In this document: positions 60,802 to 64,000 of the stretch, piece after piece
How the letters are laid out: every line of letters starts with the position of its first letter
Numbering within the stretch: position 1 is the first letter of the stretch
Source: Cyclobacterium sp. 1_MG-2023
GTDB lineage: Bacteria > Bacteroidota > Bacteroidia > Cytophagales > Cyclobacteriaceae
Assembly: GCF_030546805.1 (NCBI RefSeq)
Contig: NZ_JAUOPC010000003.1
Span: 434,001 to 498,000, forward strand
Reading direction: 5' to 3'
DNA length: 64,000 nt
Notes under the pieces: generated by a model
Seen by the model: only the letters and a program-made list of their open reading frames with translations
The model's database searches: none
What the model was told of the DNA's origin: nothing
Translations under genes and position numbers: made by a program

Positions 60802-63800
60802 AACTTCAAATACCATATCCACCTCAAATAGGATTGAAACGGTATTGATTTGGAAACACACATCAAAGCCAAATTGACTTCAAATACCATATCCACCTCA
60901 AATAGGATTGAAACGCATCACCTTGTTTCTTAAAGAATCTCATTAAAGACTTCAAATACCATATCCACCTCAAATAGGATTGAAACCCCAATGCAAGGCC
61001 AATCGTTAGACCATAACCAAGCTTCAAATACCATATCCACCTCAAATAGGATTGAAACTGCTTGTTCCAACAGCCCTAAATGTGTCCCCAAAGGCTTCAA
61101 ATACCATATCCACCTCAAATAGGATTGAAACTGAAGGGCATTAGAAACTAAAACAAGCTTATTACTAGCTTCAAATACCATATCCACCTCAAATAGGATT
61201 GAAACTTTAATGGGTACTCTAAGTTTTCCCCTTCCCTTTCTTCAAATACCATATCCACCTCAAATAGGATTGAAACAATGAACATTCAATTTGCTCTCCT
61301 TTTTGATTTAGGCTTCAAATACCATATCCACCTCAAATAGGATTGAAACCGGCAACCAAGTCCCCGTAACACCATCAATAGGAGCCTTCAAATACCATAT
61401 CCACCTCAAATAGGATTGAAACCCTTCGTGTTCAAACGGAAACTCTTCGAACTCTTTTCTTCAAATACCATATCCACCTCAAATAGGATTGAAACTTGTG
61501 AATTAAACATATATCATAATTGTATACAATCTTCAAATACCATATCCACCTCAAATAGGATTGAAACACGCCTTACGAAGCAATAGAACATCTATGTAAG
61601 AGCACTTCAAATACCATATCCACCTCAAATAGGATTGAAACTTCATCCGCGACTTTCAGCCCTGAAACCTGAGCAGCTTCAAATACCATATCCACCTCAA
61701 ATAGGATTGAAACTTAAATGGAGCTAAGTTATCAGAAATAGATACTTCTGGTCTTCAAATACCATATCCACCTCAAATAGGATTGAAACATCCGATGTTC
61801 AAAAAAATGCAAGCCATCGTACTCGCTTCAAATACCATATCCACCTCAAATAGGATTGAAACGATTTTAGGGTTATGAAACCATACTACAGAATGACGCT
61901 TCAAATACCATATCCACCTCAAATAGGATTGAAACGGGTGCAGAATGCGGGCATAGACCTCGAGCGGTTTACTTCAAATACCATATCCACCTCAAATAGG
62001 ATTGAAACGATAGAGGGATACAAAGCATTCTCTAAAGGCCGCTACTTCAAATACCATATCCACCTCAAATAGGATTGAAACCCTACCCTGCTATTGGTTT
62101 CTTTCTTTTCCATAGGCTTCAAATACCATATCCACCTCAAATAGGATTGAAACTTGGCTTTGGTTTCGGTCTGTCCGACCAAAAGCATATCTTCAAATAC
62201 CATATCCACCTCAAATAGGATTGAAACTGGAGGTGGTGATTCGGACGGTACTAGGGCGAAGCCTTCAAATACCATATCCACCTCAAATAGGATTGAAACT
62301 GAAAGGTAATGAGGTTGAAAAGATGCAGGCAAAAAAAGCTTCAAATACCATATCCACCTCAAATAGGATTGAAACGGAAATCAGAAGTATTGGAGGTTGA
62401 TGATGAGAATCTTCAAATACCATATCCACCTCAAATAGGATTGAAACATAACCACATATTCGAATCCTGCTTTTTGGATGGTTCTTCAAATACCATATCC
62501 ACCTCAAATAGGATTGAAACCCATACCGAAACTTAAACGACCTAAAAAACTGTTCACTTCAAATACCATATCCACCTCAAATAGGATTGAAACTTGATTT
62601 CTCCACCTCCAAAGACCCCTATTCACTCGCTTCAAATACCATATCCACCTCAAATAGGATTGAAACGGGCCTGTACCTCTGCGAGTGTCTTCCCGGCAGA
62701 AAACTTCAAATACCATATCCACCTCAAATAGGATTGAAACTAACAATTATGACCATAGAGGCGGTTCAATCGACTATGCTTCAAATACCATATCCACCTC
62801 AAATAGGATTGAAACATGCTGAGGGGAGCTACAACACAACCGATGGAAAACTTCAAATACCATATCCACCTCAAATAGGATTGAAACTGATCACGTAGGA
62901 TTTGAAGAGGATTGGGTAGTATACTTCAAATACCATATCCACCTCAAATAGGATTGAAACTACACGAACTGAAAATGCAGGTGATTACAAATCTGACTTC
63001 AAATACCATATCCACCTCAAATAGGATTGAAACCATGGCCTTTTGCTGGATCCTTAAAAACCAGCTTGCTTCAAATACCATATCCACCTCAAATAGGATT
63101 GAAACTTATTCTGCCTCGGGATCTCTTGACGGGGGTACATGCTTCAAATACCATATCCACCTCAAATAGGATTGAAACTGCCATAATTCCCGCAAACTAT
63201 GGCCAGTAACACAGCTTCAAATACCATATCCACCTCAAATAGGATTGAAACATATTGGAGCCTCTGACATGGATTGGAGAATACAACCTTCAAATACCAT
63301 ATCCACCTCAAATAGGATTGAAACGGACTACAGGTTAGGGCTGGGTACCATACTTATCACTTCAAATACCATATCCACCTCAAATAGGATTGAAACTATT
63401 GAGCCTTTTTTTGGTGCAGGCGGTATGTTTTTCTTCAAATACCATATCCACCTCAAATAGGATTGAAACATCAAGTCTATTAATGAAAACATGCCTAAAG
63501 CGAAACTTCAAATACCATATCCACCTCAAATAGGATTGAAACTAATTATGTTTGAGCAATCAACAAACCTTAATTCTCTTCAAATACCATATCCACCTCA
63601 AATAGGATTGAAACGTGCTTTGGCAAATAGGGAGGCATCACGATAATTGTCTTCAAATACCATATCCACCTCAAATAGGATTGAAACCAGACTTGTGGGT
63701 ATTCCCACCTGCAGGGCTGTGCGCTTCAAATACCATATCCACCTCAAATAGGATTGAAACATTCTATTCTCAACATACCTAAATTGATTCAAATTCTTCA

Positions 63801-64000
63801 AATACCATATCCACCTCAAATAGGATTGAAACATAGTTCGATCCCTCCACGGTTTGTAGAACTCCTTATCTTCAAATACCATATCCACCTCAAATAGGAT
63901 TGAAACTTACAGGTGCAGACATCAAAAGGAAGCTTTCGTCAACTTCAAATACCATATCCACCTCAAATAGGATTGAAACTCTTGAGAATCTTGGCCGTGG

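Larger units (their letters stand above)
57528..64000 (+). CRISPR. Type I-B CRISPR array, 89 visible repeats, continues past the right edge
   Basis: The repeat is 37 bp, starting CTTCAAATACC, with CATATCCACCTC in the middle and ending AGGATTGAAAC. I counted 89 copies, from 57528-57564 to one ending at 63979. All look identical by eye. There are 88 complete spacers of about 34-38 bp and a partial last one. The newest spacers should be next to the leader. One spacer occurs twice (57781-57816 and 59897-59932). The repeat's minus strand and frames through it give many false open frames encoding repeats of IPYPPQIGLK or SNTISTSNRIET. Confidence 0.98.

Noticed and set aside
57558-63888. Dozens of open frames on both strands through the array, encoding repeated IPYPPQIGLK, SNTISTSNRIET or RWIWYLK units
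   Set aside because: They are translations of the 37-bp CRISPR repeat with spacers between. The perfect DNA repeat, regular period and leader explain them fully; they are not a repeat protein.
57565-64000. Spacers targeting genes in this window
   Set aside because: No obvious match to the tra genes, IS66 or the host genes was found by eye. An exact search would be needed before claiming self-targeting or its absence.

Overview
The window comes from a Bacteroidota chromosome, most likely a member of the Cytophagales such as the Cyclobacteriaceae. The evidence is AT-rich DNA with weak Shine-Dalgarno sequences, a TTTG / TAnnTTTG promoter before a tRNA, a transketolase split into two subunits, paired secreted outer-membrane barrel proteins, and a CTnDOT-type conjugation operon with TraE, TraF, TraG, TraJ, TraK, TraM and TraN relatives. 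The genus is inferred, not shown.

Layout. (1) 1-11100 is ordinary chromosome: argS (cut by the left edge), two barrel proteins, a DUF1003 membrane protein, a small secreted protein, a DUF6807 protein, split transketolase, Bcp peroxiredoxin, an M23 peptidase and a fumarylacetoacetate hydrolase-family enzyme. (2) A tRNA-Ser(GCT) at 11433 marks the probable left edge of an integrated element. After it come an HTH/excisionase-like gene, a VapE-type ATPase, a cluster of TTGTAGTAAG iterons and a TOPRIM primase-like gene, which together look like a replication/excision module. (3) 15.4-26.8 kb is cargo: an acetyltransferase, a membrane LuxR regulator, three decayed pieces of one group II intron, a three-TM membrane protein, a RES-domain protein with its three signature residues intact, an IS66 copy with a nonsense mutation in tnpC, and an AT-rich pair encoding a glycine-rich collagen-like protein and a long coiled-coil protein with a central hydrophobic segment. 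Two small Cys/Gly-rich peptide genes flank that pair, one of them frameshifted. A decayed tyrosine recombinase closes the cargo. (4) 26.9-45.6 kb is the conjugation machinery: MobC, relaxase, ParA, DUF3408 protein, TraE-like x2, TraF, TraG, three related secreted helical proteins, TraJ-N, the coupling protein, ArdC and a DUF3945/DUF4099 protein. No intact integrase is visible. (5) 45.7-48.6 kb holds a lipoprotein, a frameshifted DUF2513 gene, RadC and small regulators.

(6) 48.8-64.0 kb is a complete type I-B CRISPR-Cas locus in the order cas8-(small helical gene)-cas7-cas5-cas3-cas6-cas1-cas2-cas4, then an AT-rich leader and an array with 89 visible copies of a 37-bp repeat that runs off the right edge. 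The repeat ends in ATTGAAAC, so the array is read left to right from the leader. Cas1, Cas2 and Cas4 would acquire spacers. Cas6 would cut the pre-crRNA. Cas8, the small protein, Cas7 and Cas5 would form Cascade. Cas3 would degrade targets.

The points most worth following are: a spacer that encodes a near-perfect intrinsic terminator on the transcribed strand, with a second weaker one; a separately encoded candidate Cas11 small subunit; an identical spacer present twice, 29 units apart; the collagen-like/coiled-coil pair; the RES gene between intron remnants; and the iteron cluster.
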